From JAICJR01 sp036494715 (GTDB lineage: Bacteria; Actinomycetota; Thermoleophilia; Solirubrobacterales; Thermoleophilaceae), in assembly GCA_036494715.1 (NCBI GenBank), contig DASXNY010000099.1, forward strand, positions 1 to 23,711: DNA of 23,711 nucleotides. Direction: 5' to 3'. The position numbers and the translations under genes are program-made. Positions 6,633-13,637 of this stretch are shown here, one piece after another. Each line of letters starts with the position of its first letter. Positions within the stretch are counted from its first letter, which is position 1. The notes under the pieces are model-generated. The model had not been told where the DNA came from, made no database searches, and saw only the letters and a list, made by a program, of their open reading frames with translations.

Positions 6633-8006
6633 CTACGGCGCCGGACGGTGCTCCGCCCAGGGGCGCGCCCGCTCGATCTGCGCGCTCAGGGCGATCAGCG
6701 TGTGCTCGCCGTCGTGCCTGCCCACGAGCTGGATCGAGAGCGGCAGGCCGTCGTCGGTGAAGCCGGAGGGCACGGCGGCGGCGGGCTGGCCCGTGATGTT
6801 CCAGGTGGCCGTGCCGGGGGTCCAGTTGGCGACGCCGAGGAAGGTGCGCAGCGCACCGCGGTCCTGCCAATGGCCGGTCTCCACGGGCGGCGCCGACAGG
6901 GCGGGCGCGAGCAGGACGTCGAAGTTGTCGAAGGTCTTCGACAGCCGCGCCGCGAGCGCCGCCTCGTCGCGGCGGGCGCGCGCCACGAGCGCCGGCGGCG
7001 TGGCCCGGCCGAGCGCCGCCATCTGCCGCGTGCGCCGCTCGAGCGTGCTCGTGTCGGCCACGAGCTTGCGCGAGTCGTCGTAGATGCCGCGCAGCCAGCG
7101 CGGGCCGAACAGCGGGCGGATCTCGCCGTAGTCGGGCTCGTGCTCCGCAACCTCGTGGCCGAGCGTGCGGAGCAGGTCGGCGGTCTCGTGGAGCGCGCGC
7201 AGCACCGGCTCCGCTAGCTGATTCCCGGTGGGCGGCCTGACGGAGAACGCCACGCGCAGCAGCCCGGGCTCGCCGCGGGCGTGGTCGACGTAGGGACCCG
7301 CGGGCGTCCGGTCGGACACGACGTCGAGGAACAGCGCCGCGTCCGTCACGCTGCGCGCGATCGGGCCGAGCACGCTCAGCCCGTACCAGTGCTCCTCGAG
7401 CGGCAGCAGCGACACCCGGCCGCGTTGCGGCTTGATCCCGAACAGGCCGCAGCAGGCCGAGGGGATGCGGATCGAGCCGCCGCCGTCCGAGCCGAGCGCG
7501 AGCGGGGCGAGCCCCGCCGCCACGGCCGCCGCGCTGCCACCGCTCGAGCCGCCACAGGTGCGGTCGGCCCGCCACGGGTTGCGCGTGATGCCGTAGCTCG
7601 CCGACTCGGTGAACGGCCAGATCGCGAGCTCAGGCATGTGGGTGCGGCCGATCAGCACGGCCCCCGCCGCCAGCAGCCGCTTGACCACCTCGGAGTCCTC
7701 GGCGGCGGGCGCGCGCGGCGAGCGCGTGCCGTGGCAGGACACGTCGCGCGCCACGTCCACGTTGTCCTTCACCGCCACTGGCACGCCGAGCAGCGGCCGC
7801 TCATCACCCGCCCGCAGCCGCGCGTCGGCCTGGTCGGCGGCCACCAGCGCCCACTCCGAGTACACGGCGCGGAACGCGTTCAGGCGCGGGTCGATTTCCG
7901 CGATGCGACCCAGGTAGCCCTCCACGAGCTCGCGCGAGGAGACCTGGCCGCCGCGCAGAAGCTCGACCTGTCGTGCTGCCCCGGCGAACGCGAGATCGGC
8001 ATCCAT
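6633..8006 (-). CDS. Amidase-signature family hydrolase
   Basis: The 457-aa protein carries the complete amidase-signature triad: K80 in GVPVAVKDNVDV, cis-Ser154 in CGGSSGGSAAAVAAGL, and nucleophile S178 in GSDGGGSIRIPSACCG. The 24-residue spacing between the two serines equals that of malonamidase E2. The family hydrolyses C-N bonds of amides; members include GatA, but the absence of GatB/GatC neighbours and overall sequence argue for a stand-alone amidase of unknown substrate. Start ATG 8006 gives MDADLAFAGAARQVELL, matching the family N-terminus; upstream extension would cross the divergent glycoside-hydrolase start. It is the first gene of the amidase-LuxR(-DUF4242) unit. Confidence 0.92.
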   Translation of the reverse strand: MDADLAFAGAARQVELLRGGQVSSRELVEGYLGRIAEIDPRLNAFRAVYSEWALVAADQADARLRAGDERPLLGVPVAVKDNVDVARDVSCHGTRSPRAPAAEDSEVVKRLLAAGAVLIGRTHMPELAIWPFTESASYGITRNPWRADRTCGGSSGGSAAAVAAGLAPLALGSDGGGSIRIPSACCGLFGIKPQRGRVSLLPLEEHWYGLSVLGPIARSVTDAALFLDVVSDRTPAGPYVDHARGEPGLLRVAFSVRPPTGNQLAEPVLRALHETADLLRTLGHEVAEHEPDYGEIRPLFGPRWLRGIYDDSRKLVADTSTLERRTRQMAALGRATPPALVARARRDEAALAARLSKTFDNFDVLLAPALSAPPVETGHWQDRGALRTFLGVANWTPGTATWNITGQPAAAVPSGFTDDGLPLSIQLVGRHDGEHTLIALSAQIERARPWAEHRPAP

Positions 8007-8061
8007 GCGGCCCACCCTAATCGGCTTCAGGCTCTGCGGGTGCTGCCGATCACCCGGCGGT

Positions 8062-9186
8062 ATGCACCGACTCATCGCCGTCCTGCTCGCGCTCGCCAGC
8101 TCGCTGGGTGGGGCCACGAGCGCTCACGCGGCACGCGGCATGGAGGTCGGTCTCCAGGACGACGCGGTCTTCCTCTACCAGCAGTACTACAACCGCGACC
8201 ACGCTCTCCAGCAGGCCCGCCAGCTGGGCGTCACGCGGCTGCGGGTGAACGTGCTGTGGAACCGCGTCGCCTCCGCGCAGAACTCTCAGCGTCTGGCGCC
8301 CGGCCAGGTGATCTACAGCTGGGCGCCGTACGACTCGATCGTCGACGCCGCGGCCGGCTACGGCATCAAGGTGCAGATGACGATCGCCGGCCCGGCTCCC
8401 GCTTGGGCCAACGGCAAGCACCGGCCCGGGCTGCACGAGGGCGCCTACAAGCCAAACGCGCGCCTCTACGGCCAGTTCGTGCACGACGTCGCGCTCCACT
8501 TCCGCGGCCGTGTCGATCGCTACTCGATCTGGAACGAACCCAACTGGCCCGGCTGGCTCGCGCCCTACAAGAGCGGGCCGCGCATCTACGCGTCGCTCTA
8601 CCGGGCCGGCTGGATCGCAGTGAAGAGCGTCGACCCAAGCGCCAAGGTGCTGTTCGGGGAGCTCGCCCCGCAGGAGCACCGCGGCAGGTCGTTCGGCCCG
8701 CTCACGTTCCTGCGCAAGGCCACCCGCCACGCCCACTTCAAGGCCGACGGCCTGGCCCACCACCCGTACGCGTTCGGCGTGTCGCCGACCTCGCGCGCCG
8801 GCGGCCGGGGCGACGTGACGATGGGCACGCTCGACCGGCTCACGCATCTGCTCCACCTTCTCGCCCGCTCCGGCAAGCTGCGCACGCCGCAGGGCGGTTC
8901 GCTGCCCGTCTACCTCACGGAGTTCGGCTACTTCGCTCGCGGCCCACGCGCGCTGCGCGCCCGCCGGCGCGCCGCGTACCTGCGCAAGGGCTTCCAGATC
9001 GCGCTCCACAACCCGTCGGTGCGCGAGATGACGCAGTACACGCTCGTGGCGCCGCCAAAGCGCACCGAGTGGGACACGAGCCTCGTCAGCCAGGGCGGAA
9101 CGCCCAGCTCGGTGTTCAAGACGCTCAGCTCGTGGACGCTCGGCGCCGTGCGCGTCGGCGGCGTGGCAAAGACGCCCGGCCGCTAG
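8062..9186 (+). CDS. Secreted glycoside hydrolase-like protein, clan A type TIM barrel
   Basis: The 374-aa protein has a signal peptide (MHRLIAVLLALASSLGGATSAHA). The mature part looks like a clan GH-A (beta/alpha)8 hydrolase: RVNVLWNRVA early, acid/base candidate E159 in YSIWNEPNWPGW, LAHHPYAFG in the middle and nucleophile candidate E287 in VYLTEFGY. This NEP...TEFG pairing is typical of GH5/GH39-like retaining enzymes and argues for activity on a glycan, but the substrate cannot be told. Start ATG 8062 was chosen because it begins the signal peptide. The 55-nt gap to the divergent amidase must hold both promoters. The stop codon overlaps the stop of the convergent sulfotransferase-like gene at 9183-9186. 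Confidence 0.85.
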   Translation: MHRLIAVLLALASSLGGATSAHAARGMEVGLQDDAVFLYQQYYNRDHALQQARQLGVTRLRVNVLWNRVASAQNSQRLAPGQVIYSWAPYDSIVDAAAGYGIKVQMTIAGPAPAWANGKHRPGLHEGAYKPNARLYGQFVHDVALHFRGRVDRYSIWNEPNWPGWLAPYKSGPRIYASLYRAGWIAVKSVDPSAKVLFGELAPQEHRGRSFGPLTFLRKATRHAHFKADGLAHHPYAFGVSPTSRAGGRGDVTMGTLDRLTHLLHLLARSGKLRTPQGGSLPVYLTEFGYFARGPRALRARRRAAYLRKGFQIALHNPSVREMTQYTLVAPPKRTEWDTSLVSQGGTPSSVFKTLSSWTLGAVRVGGVAKTPGR

Positions 9187-10733
9187 CGCACGCGCGCGGC
9201 GGCTGACGTGCCGAGCTCCGTCCCGGCCGCGTCGAGCGCCCGGACTGCCACGTAGCGCGCGCCCGTGCGCAGCGCGATCCTCGTCTCGAGGTCGGCGAAC
9301 GGCACAGGGGTGCCGACCGGCGCGAGCGAGTCCGGGCGCTTGCCCGCCAGCAGCTGCCAGCGCATGATCTGAGTCGCGCCGTTCCAGCTCGCGTAGACGT
9401 CCACGCTGTCGCCACGGCCGCGGCGCGCCACCACCGCGGGCCGCCCGCCGGGCAGTCCGGTCCAGCTCGCCGGGATCCCGCGGTAGGACCAGAACGCGAG
9501 CCGCAGCAGCAGCTTCTCGCGGCCGTCCGCCGCTACCTCGGTCACACGGTTGGTCGGGCCGCCCCAGTCGATCAGCGTGTCGCCGTTCGACTCCGGCCTT
9601 GCGCTGCCCACCCAGCCCGAGAAGAAGCCCTTGCCCGAGCTGGTGAGCGGTTTCGAGGAGATGCTCTTCACGAGCCGCACGCGGTGGTTGCGCGCGTCGA
9701 TCCTGAACACGAGCGCGCGCGCCGGATGCACCGGGCAGTGCGGCTCGCCGTGCATGAAGGTGCCGCCGTTGTCCAACAGCTCGATGTCGCCGTCGGGCAG
9801 CCGGTGCACGTCGTGCTGGCCGCAGAAGACCCAGCTCGGGTGGTCCTTCGCGAGGTGGAACTGGTCGCGCTTGCCGCCGAGGATCCACTCGGTGCGGCCG
9901 GTGGCGCGGTCCACGCCGTACACCGACGAGGTGTTGCGCGAGGAGATCAGCACGGTTGGGTCGCCGGGCGTCGGCGGGTCGATCGAGTTGCCGTGGAAGT
10001 AGTCCCAGGCGCCGCTCTTCGGCCGCTCCTCGTAGCTGTCGCGCACGCCCGCGTGCTTCAGGGAGCGCCAGTCGAACAGCACCCTGCCGCTAACCACGTC
10101 CACCTCCTCCACGACGTACTCGGTCACCTTGCCGGCGCCGCGCACGCGCACGGTCACGTCGGCGGACAGGTAGGCGGTGCCCTGCGGAGTGAGCTGTAGC
10201 TCGTGCAGGTTGGTGGAGAGCCCGTGGCCGGCGCGCACGCGCGCGAGCGGTCGGTAGTGCCGGTCGAGCAGCTCGTAGTAGCCGCGCCCGCGCGGCGCCT
10301 TCTGGAAGAACGCGAGCGCCGGCTGCCCGCGGTAGTCGACCACCTTGAGGTCGTGCACCTTGTCCGGCCGCCGCTCGTACCAGAGCAGCTTGCCGGCGGG
10401 CGACAGGATCATCAGGCCGAACTGCTGCCCAGGGTTCTTCTTCGGGTCGGGCCGCGGCGTGACGAGAATGTCCTCGGGGGCGAGCGGCGCGCCCTGGCGG
10501 CGGGCCACGCAGAAGCCGGTCGGACGGAGCTCAGCGAGCGTCTGGAAGCGCCGCTCGCGCAGGTGGCAGCTGAGCACACGTACCGAGGCCGGGAACACGG
10601 TGGCGGTCGGTCCCACCTTGCCGCGCACGTGCGCGTGTACCGCCCGGCGCTGGCGCGCGGCCACCACGCCCACCGCCAGCGCGGCAACGCCGGCGAGGCA
10701 CACAAGGGCAACCAGAAATCTGCGTGTCCGCAT
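9183..10733 (-). CDS. Arylsulfotransferase (ASST) family protein, membrane anchored
   Basis: This encodes 516 aa with an N-terminal signal anchor (RRFLVALVCLAGVAALAVGVVAA) and a large periplasm/outside-facing domain. The body has the beta-propeller-like phrases of the bacterial arylsulfotransferase superfamily: LWYERRPDKVHDLKVVDYRG, HELQLTPQGTAYL, DYFHGNSIDP, WILGGKRDQF, GQHDVHRLPDGDIELLDNGG and GWVGSARPESNGDTLIDWGG. The catalytic His of true ASST was not confirmed, so activity is uncertain. Start ATG 10733 has GGAG just upstream; an in-frame ATG four codons earlier is possible. It begins 84 nt after the CDP-archaeol-synthase-like gene on the same strand and could be read from that operon or its own promoter. 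Confidence 0.8.
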   Translation of the reverse strand: MRTRRFLVALVCLAGVAALAVGVVAARQRRAVHAHVRGKVGPTATVFPASVRVLSCHLRERRFQTLAELRPTGFCVARRQGAPLAPEDILVTPRPDPKKNPGQQFGLMILSPAGKLLWYERRPDKVHDLKVVDYRGQPALAFFQKAPRGRGYYELLDRHYRPLARVRAGHGLSTNLHELQLTPQGTAYLSADVTVRVRGAGKVTEYVVEEVDVVSGRVLFDWRSLKHAGVRDSYEERPKSGAWDYFHGNSIDPPTPGDPTVLISSRNTSSVYGVDRATGRTEWILGGKRDQFHLAKDHPSWVFCGQHDVHRLPDGDIELLDNGGTFMHGEPHCPVHPARALVFRIDARNHRVRLVKSISSKPLTSSGKGFFSGWVGSARPESNGDTLIDWGGPTNRVTEVAADGREKLLLRLAFWSYRGIPASWTGLPGGRPAVVARRGRGDSVDVYASWNGATQIMRWQLLAGKRPDSLAPVGTPVPFADLETRIALRTGARYVAVRALDAAGTELGTSAAARVR

Positions 10734-10817
10734 TCGTCTCCACATCCTGGACTCGCCGCGACCGGGGCAGAAGTCCACAAGATTAGTGAAGAATGTCCCA
10801 GACCCGCCGGCGCCCGC

Positions 10818-11369
10818 CTAGATCGGGGCGGTGCGCGCCCCGACGGCGTACCCCACGACGTTGAGCACCAGGTGCACGACCGTCACGACAACGAAAGCGA
10901 TCGCCGCCTGCGCCACGGACATGACCCAGATCGGCAGCAGGAAGACCCAGATGGCGAGCACGAAGTCGCCCTGGTCGTAGACCGACAGCAGCAGGCCGCG
11001 GACGCCGCGTCGCTGGGTGCCCGGCGCGATCCCGAGCCGCCGCTTGAGGAAGCTGTTGGGCAGCTCGCCGAGCACGACGCCGAGGCCGAGCAGCACGCCG
11101 TAGAGCCACGGGCCGGCGTCCTGGAGCTCGTCCGGCAGCTTGTGCCAGTACCACGGCCAGAGTGACAGCAGCACCGTCGCGGCCACGACGCCCGTGAGCA
11201 TCACGATCGCGCCACGCCAGGTCTTGTTGTCGCCGAACAGCCGCACGCCGCCCACCGTCGCGCCCCTGTCGAGCGGCCGCTTGAGCCCCTTGAGCAGGTC
11301 GAACGTGAGCACCGGCGCGTGCAGCACCGGCGCCCCCAGGACCGGCACCAGTACCCAGAGGACGCTCAT
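10818..11369 (-). CDS. CDP-archaeol synthase-like (CarS/DUF46) integral membrane protein
   Basis: The 183-aa protein has about five hydrophobic segments and the three conserved motifs of the CarS family: FGDNKTWRG after the first segment, LGELPNSFLKRRLGIAPG, and YDQGDFVLAIWVF. In archaea this enzyme transfers CMP from CTP to unsaturated archaetidic acid; it is related to bacterial CdsA. In a bacterium with ester lipids the natural substrate is unclear, perhaps another polyprenyl- or diacyl-phosphate. Its ATG overlaps the stop of the triple-DUF190 gene (ATGA, 11366-11369), so it appears to be a translationally coupled member of the fluoride operon, which is unexpected. Confidence 0.85.
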   Translation of the reverse strand: MSVLWVLVPVLGAPVLHAPVLTFDLLKGLKRPLDRGATVGGVRLFGDNKTWRGAIVMLTGVVAATVLLSLWPWYWHKLPDELQDAGPWLYGVLLGLGVVLGELPNSFLKRRLGIAPGTQRRGVRGLLLSVYDQGDFVLAIWVFLLPIWVMSVAQAAIAFVVVTVVHLVLNVVGYAVGARTAPI

Positions 11370-12415
11370 GGCGCGAGCGGCCCCGACAGGTCGAGCCCGC
11401 CCTCCACGTGGCCGGGGCCGGTGGCGCGTAAGGCGGGCACCGTCTCACTGGTCACGAGCCCGCTCTCGGCAGTGACCTCGGACACGACATCGAACCAGCG
11501 GCGCGTGCGCTCCGGCGTGTCCACAACCACGGTCACGACGGGCACGTGGCGGCGCAGCGAGAACAGCCGGTCGCCGTGGGGCGCGTGGCCGCCGTGGTAG
11601 CCCCAGAAGCCGCGCAGCGCGGTCGCTCCGCTCGCGCCCTGCTCGCGCAGGCGCCGGATCAGCGCGACGTGTAGCGGGTGCCCCTCGTAGCGCGCCTGCT
11701 CGCTCGTGTAGACCATCAGCTTCTGCCAGACACCGAGCCCGGCGTCATCGCGCGCGGGCAGCTCAGCCGGCTGCGCCAGGGCGGCGCCGTCTCGCCTGCA
11801 CACCGTCACCCGCTCGAGCGTGAGGAGCGGGTCGCTGAGCAGCGCGGCGAGCTCGGGCAGCACGGCCGCGATCCGCTCGCCGTCGCCCACCGAGATCACC
11901 ATGAGAGGCACGTCCGCGTTGCGGGCCACGAAGCGCGCGCGGCGGCGCTCGCCGTGGGCGGTGCCGTCGACGCCGAGCAGGGCGGTGGCGCCCGCCACGC
12001 CGCCCTCGTGCAGGAGCGACACCAGCTCGAGCACCGGCTCGCGCCGCCCGCAGTAGACGGTGAGCTTGGTGGGGCCTGACACGGCGGCCCCGTCGAGCTC
12101 GCCGCTCAGCAGCCGGGCGCGCTCGAGTGTCACGAGCCCGTCGCCGGTGAGTGAGGTGACTTCGGGGAGGAGCGCCTCGATCCGCTCGCGCGTGTCCACG
12201 GCCACGGCCACCACGGGCAGGTCCTCCGACAGCGAGAGCAGGCGTGCGGTCTGCAGCCGCTGCTTCGCGCCGAAGCCCTCCGCACCGCGCAGCAGCACGC
12301 TGGTGGCGAGCCGCTCGCGGCCGAACAGCTCGAGCAGAGCGTCGGCGAGGAAGGCGCCCCCGCTGCGGTCGCGCTCGCCGAAGTAGATCGTGAGCTTGAG
12401 GCTGTCCGCGTTCAT
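11366..12415 (-). CDS. Triple DUF190 domain protein
   Basis: This encodes 349 aa made of three tandem DUF190 (PF02641) units, at about residues 5-105, 114-207 and 230-330. Each repeats the same plan: LKLTIYFGER / TKLTVYCGRR / QKLMVYTSEQ, then a glycine-rich LLRGAEGFG / LLGVDGT / LRGFWGYHG, then LPVVAVAVDTRERIEALLPEV / VPLMVISVGDGERIAAVLPEL / VPVVTVVVDTPERTRRWFDVV. Single-domain DUF190 proteins have a PII-like fold and are commonly next to crcB; a trimeric PII-like assembly in one chain is an attractive but unproven idea. Repeat 2 has lost part of the glycine-rich loop. ATG 12415 overlaps the crcB2 stop by four bases. Confidence 0.9.
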   Translation of the reverse strand: MNADSLKLTIYFGERDRSGGAFLADALLELFGRERLATSVLLRGAEGFGAKQRLQTARLLSLSEDLPVVAVAVDTRERIEALLPEVTSLTGDGLVTLERARLLSGELDGAAVSGPTKLTVYCGRREPVLELVSLLHEGGVAGATALLGVDGTAHGERRRARFVARNADVPLMVISVGDGERIAAVLPELAALLSDPLLTLERVTVCRRDGAALAQPAELPARDDAGLGVWQKLMVYTSEQARYEGHPLHVALIRRLREQGASGATALRGFWGYHGGHAPHGDRLFSLRRHVPVVTVVVDTPERTRRWFDVVSEVTAESGLVTSETVPALRATGPGHVEGGLDLSGPLAP

Positions 12416-12771
12416 CCGATCAGCCGTCCCAGCTCCGCGGCGCCGACGCCGGCCACGATGCTCAGCGCGACGTTGAGGAACGCGAGCCCGAGCGAGCCGT
12501 CCTCGCCCAGCCGGTGCGCCTCGAGCATCCAGGTGGAGAAGGTCGTGTACGAGCCGAGCGTGGCGGTACCGGCCAGCAGCAGGGCGTCGCCGTGCAGGGC
12601 CAGCCCCGCCAGCAGTCCGAGCAGGAAGGCCCCGCTCAGGTTCACCGCGAACGTGCCCCACGGGAACTCCGACACGCGCACCCGCTCCGACACGGCGCCA
12701 TCCAGGGCGAAGCGCAGCAGAGCGCCGCAGCCCCCGAGCACAGCCACCCCCGCCCACACGAGCACCCTCAC
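12412..12771 (-). CDS. crcB: Fluoride channel CrcB/Fluc, second copy
   Basis: The 119-aa protein has four predicted membrane helices. Family marks are GGCGALLRFAL in helix 1, WGTFAVNLSGAFLLG in helix 2 (with the conserved pore Asn) and the helix 3 break GSYTTFSTWMLE, whose Thr/Phe/Ser residues form the central Na+ site and phenylalanine box. Fluc proteins work as antiparallel dimers; two adjacent non-identical genes usually mean an obligate heterodimer. The start is GTG 12771, overlapping the first crcB stop as GTGA (12768-12771). The longer open frame upstream is the antisense-phase reading of crcB1 and is discarded. Confidence 0.93.
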   Translation of the reverse strand: MRVLVWAGVAVLGGCGALLRFALDGAVSERVRVSEFPWGTFAVNLSGAFLLGLLAGLALHGDALLLAGTATLGSYTTFSTWMLEAHRLGEDGSLGLAFLNVALSIVAGVGAAELGRLIG

Positions 12772-13193
12772 GCGACCACCCGCACGCGCCGCACGAGGGC
12801 GGTGGCAAGCCACACCGCGGCGAAGCCGGCAACCACGCTCGCCGCCGCGTAGCCGAGCGCCAGCCCCACCTCCCCGCGGTCGAGCATGCGCAGCAGCTCC
12901 ACCTGCACCGTCGAGAACGTGGTGAACGCGCCGCAGAAGCCCGTGCCGAGCAGCGGCCGCTTGTAGGCGGACAGCGGCAGCCGCTCCTGGAGCCGGGTGG
13001 CGAAGTAGCCGAGCAGGAACGCGCCGGTCACGTTGACAGCGAAGGTCACCCACGGCCAGTGCCCCGGCCGCACCGATACCGATTCGGCCAAAGCGGCGCG
13101 CGCGAGCGCCCCGATGGCACCGCCGGCAAAGATCGCGGCCAGCTCCCGGACGTCGTAACGAGGCATTTCCTGGGCGATTCCACGGGGCTCCAT
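12768..13193 (-). CDS. crcB: Fluoride channel CrcB/Fluc, first copy
   Basis: The 141-aa protein has four membrane helices, with GGAIGALARAAL, WVTFAVNVTGAFLLGY and GFCGAFTTFSTVQVELL as Fluc signatures. It exports F- passively down its electrochemical gradient. ATG 13193 was chosen over GTG 13205 because GGAGG (13203-13199) lies 5 nt before it, and that GTG is itself part of the GTGGAGG Shine-Dalgarno stretch. An internal ATG at residue 10 (MPRYDVREL) is possible. It lies directly below a fluoride riboswitch, which confirms the function from independent evidence. It is the first gene of a four-gene operon joined by 4-nt overlaps. Confidence 0.94.
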   Translation of the reverse strand: MEPRGIAQEMPRYDVRELAAIFAGGAIGALARAALAESVSVRPGHWPWVTFAVNVTGAFLLGYFATRLQERLPLSAYKRPLLGTGFCGAFTTFSTVQVELLRMLDRGEVGLALGYAAASVVAGFAAVWLATALVRRVRVVA

Positions 13194-13198
13194 CGGCA

Positions 13199-13271
13199 CC
13201 TCCACTCTCGCGGGCTGGGAGTAGAGGCCATCAGCGGCGACGCCGCGGTTACGGAGCGAGCCTCATCGCTC
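13199..13271 (-). promoter_or_regulatory. Fluoride riboswitch (crcB motif) with SD-sequestering expression platform
   Basis: The aptamer reads 13271 to 13220 on the minus strand. Stem 1 is GAGCG (13271-13267) with CGCTC (13258-13254), loop ATGAGGCT. Stem 2 is GCGGC (13246-13242) with GCCGC (13238-13234). The loop GAGGC (13264-13260) pairs with GCCTC (13228-13224) as the pseudoknot. The conserved 3' segment CTGATGGCCTCTACT is intact. Downstream, CCTCTAC (13227-13221) can instead pair with the Shine-Dalgarno GTGGAGG (13205-13199) over seven positions (one G-U). The two pairings exclude each other, so fluoride binding should free the SD and turn crcB translation on. Confidence 0.93.
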
Positions 13272-13279
13272 AATAGGGC

Positions 13280-13285
13280 ACAATA
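13280..13285 (-). promoter_or_regulatory. Probable -10 element of the fluoride operon
   Basis: TATTGT (13285-13280, minus strand) lies 8-9 nt before the first base of the riboswitch stem at 13271, the distance expected if transcription starts at the aptamer's 5' edge. No good -35 is seen (TTCTCT at spacing 18 is the best). Confidence 0.5.
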
Positions 13286-13298
13286 CCCGCCGGCGGCA

Positions 13299-13319
13299 GG
13301 CTAAGAGAAGCCTTAGGCC
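13299..13319. repeat. Imperfect inverted repeat between the divergent promoters
   Basis: GGCTAAG (13299-13305) and CTTAGGCC (13312-13319) pair over seven bases with one bulged base. It sits between the -10 of the fluoride operon and the -35 of the atp promoter, where a regulator could act on either. It may also be chance. Confidence 0.3.
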
Positions 13320-13332
13320 AACTGTCACAAGG

Positions 13333-13361
13333 TTGTTACAAAGTGCATGAGCGTGTACCCT
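13333..13361 (+). promoter_or_regulatory. Promoter of the ATP synthase operon
   Basis: TTGTTA (13333-13338) and TACCCT (13356-13361) are separated by 17 nt, fitting a housekeeping sigma factor with the actinobacterial TANNNT -10. This predicts a leader of about 70-75 nt before the first ATG at 13442. Confidence 0.55.
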
Positions 13362-13441
13362 GCGTACTCCGCTGGGAGGCCGCCGCCGTCGTACTCCTGC
13401 CTCCGCGGGATCACCCTCCATGAAGAGAGAGAGAACGAAGC

Positions 13442-13630
13442 ATGCCCGACCGATCACGCGATGCCGCGTTGGCGGGCTTCACGCTGGTTGTGACCGCGCT
13501 TCTATGCGCGGGCGTGGGGGTAGGCATCGGGGCGGCACTGGGTATACCTGCGCTGCTCGGCATCCTGGGGCTGTTCGTCGGGTTCGGAGTGGGTTTCACA
13601 CTTGTCTACAAGCGCTTTAGGGACATCTAG
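13442..13630 (+). CDS. AtpZ-like small membrane protein
   Basis: The 62-aa protein has two hydrophobic helices, AALAGFTLVVTALLCAGVGVGIGAAL and LLGILGLFVGFGVGFTLVYKRF, joined by a short turn and ending in basic residues. Size, topology and location directly before atpI/atpB match the AtpZ/AtpI (F0F1-ATPase_gene1-like) family, which aids assembly of the c-ring or Mg2+ handling in the operon. The sequence is too short to be certain. A purine-rich AGAGAGAG stretch lies before ATG 13442. The next gene begins 7 nt after its stop. Confidence 0.7.
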   Translation: MPDRSRDAALAGFTLVVTALLCAGVGVGIGAALGIPALLGILGLFVGFGVGFTLVYKRFRDI

Positions 13631-13637
13631 GACAGCG

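Noticed and set aside
6631..7575. Apparent 1188-aa protein made by extending the LuxR frame back into the amidase gene
   Set aside because: The extension is an Arg/Ala-rich out-of-frame reading of the amidase, whose own frame has the full catalytic triad. The regulator starts properly at ATG 6630.
8050..9888. 612-aa minus-strand ORF opposite the glycoside hydrolase
   Set aside because: Crosses two genes with clear signatures and is compositionally a shadow.
13194..13205. GTG 13205 as start of the first crcB
   Set aside because: This GTG is the front of the GTGGAGG Shine-Dalgarno that serves ATG 13193 at ideal spacing.
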